Positions 63,507-64,000 of a stretch of DNA of 64,000 nt are shown piece after piece (position 1 is the first letter of the stretch; each line of letters opens with the position of its first letter). The stretch covers positions 992,001 to 1,056,000 of the forward strand of contig NZ_CANNGO010000001.1 in assembly GCF_947504215.1 (NCBI RefSeq), written 5' to 3'. The notes beneath the pieces were generated by a model. That model had not been told where the DNA came from and ran no database searches. It saw only the letters and a list, made by a program, of their open reading frames with translations. A program made the translations under genes and the position numbers. Source of the DNA: an uncultured Ruegeria sp. (GTDB lineage: Bacteria > Pseudomonadota > Alphaproteobacteria > Rhodobacterales > Rhodobacteraceae).

Positions 63507-64000
63507 ATGTTGAAATCTAAGCTTACCTCATTGGCCTTGATGGCCACGTCTGGCATGGCCGCCGCCGACGGAGCGCCAATGTCCTTTGATGTCGCCGAAG
63601 ACCTCAGCCGATTTATCTTTGCGGCTGCACCGGTGTTTGATGATGGCATGCCCGCTTTTGGCAATGCCTTCGTCACCCAAGGGTATATCTACGAAGATGG
63701 CACGCTTGATGGAGGCGAAGAGGGTACGCTTTCAGATGGCAGCCCCGCCTTCCCTGACCAGGTGATTGGCCGCTGGACCTGCGACGGCTACTTTGTCGGT
63801 GATGGCGCGCGGACGACAAGTGGTGCAATGGTCATTACGCGGCAGGTTTTTGAGTTCGACAATGGTGACATCCTGATCAATCAGGGCGCCGAGTTGGCCG
63901 ATATTGGGGTCGAGGCCCCCCGTGCAATCACAGGCGGCACCGGCAGCTTTGCCAACATTAACGGCGAAATGACCCAGGTGCTGCTCGGCATGAGTGATGG
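63507..64000 (+). CDS. Secreted beta-barrel-type protein, C-terminus outside window
   Basis: At least 164 residues beginning with a signal peptide (MLKSKLTSLALMATSGMAAA). The mature part has GRWTCDGYFVGDG and RAITGGTGSFANINGEMTQV, which recall dirigent or allene-oxide-cyclase-like barrels. The TTTTTTTTGATG before it offers only a weak ribosome site. No function can be assigned. Confidence 0.55.
   Translation, partial: MLKSKLTSLALMATSGMAAADGAPMSFDVAEDLSRFIFAAAPVFDDGMPAFGNAFVTQGYIYEDGTLDGGEEGTLSDGSPAFPDQVIGRWTCDGYFVGDGARTTSGAMVITRQVFEFDNGDILINQGAELADIGVEAPRAITGGTGSFANINGEMTQVLLGMSD

Noticed and set aside
1..64000. tRNA genes, rRNA genes, CRISPR arrays and phage integrase sites
   Set aside because: I looked in the gaps for cloverleaf-like arms, spaced repeats and integrase genes and found none I could support by eye; a tRNAscan or CRISPR search would be decisive.

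Overview
The window looks like a chromosomal segment from an alphaproteobacterium of the Rhodobacterales, Roseobacter group. I base this on the gene families and their order: atpH at an operon head, clpA, a DUF2125 protein, an extensin-like protein beside tyrA-hisC, and several TRAP and ABC uptake operons for organic acids. Other signs are many ATGA or TGATG start-stop overlaps, purine-rich ribosome sites and moderately high GC. No rRNA gene, tRNA gene, CRISPR array or intact prophage was seen.

Layout. From 1 to 17.2 kb the genes are mostly housekeeping: atpH (partial), a methyltransferase, gloB, clpA with a clear terminator, a YHYH protein, a MotA/ExbB-like plus OmpA/MotB-like membrane pair, a ChaC-type gamma-glutamylcyclotransferase, DUF2125, an extensin-like peptidase, tyrA-hisC, a class V aminotransferase with a divergent Lrp regulator, a LysR regulator, a DUF1330 protein and rpsD. 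From 17.4 to 19.8 kb lies a decayed zone: an orphan fragment-like protein, a frame-broken gene behind a class II aldolase, and an IS3-family remnant. From 19.9 to 27.1 kb is an uronate operon (uxuA, kdgK, a KdgF-like cupin, an SDR and a complete TRAP transporter) with a divergent GntR regulator, followed by a second IS3 remnant.

From 27.7 to 39.4 kb is one assimilatory nitrate/nitrite locus, all on the minus strand in the order nasT-nasS-(leader hairpin)-nrtA-nrtB-tandem ATPase-nirB-nirD-nasA. NasS/NasT very likely control read-through of a strong intrinsic terminator just before nrtA. From 39.9 to 48.5 kb is a ten-gene operon with a divergent IclR regulator: cyclase-family hydrolase, cupin, SDR, 3-hydroxyacyl-CoA-type dehydrogenase, a branched-chain-type ABC transporter and a BKACE beta-keto acid cleavage enzyme. 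It reads as import and stepwise oxidation of one unknown acid.

From 49.7 to 59.1 kb is another ten-gene minus-strand operon facing a YciI-gntR pair. It holds a FAH-family hydrolase, a RutE-like nitroreductase, an OsmC protein, a TRAP transporter, a hydroxyquinol-type intradiol dioxygenase, an exported amidohydrolase, a YtkA-like exported protein and a di-heme peroxidase. This combination of cytoplasmic ring cleavage with a periplasmic di-heme module is the best candidate here for an undescribed system. The window ends with a decayed IS5-family element, an MFS-like membrane protein, a winged-helix/TPR regulator, a homocysteine methyltransferase-family protein and a truncated secreted protein.

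Cross-cutting signals: solute-binding-protein genes of the four transporter operons are followed by or end in stem-loops, and most divergent regulators have a nearby inverted repeat that could be their operator.
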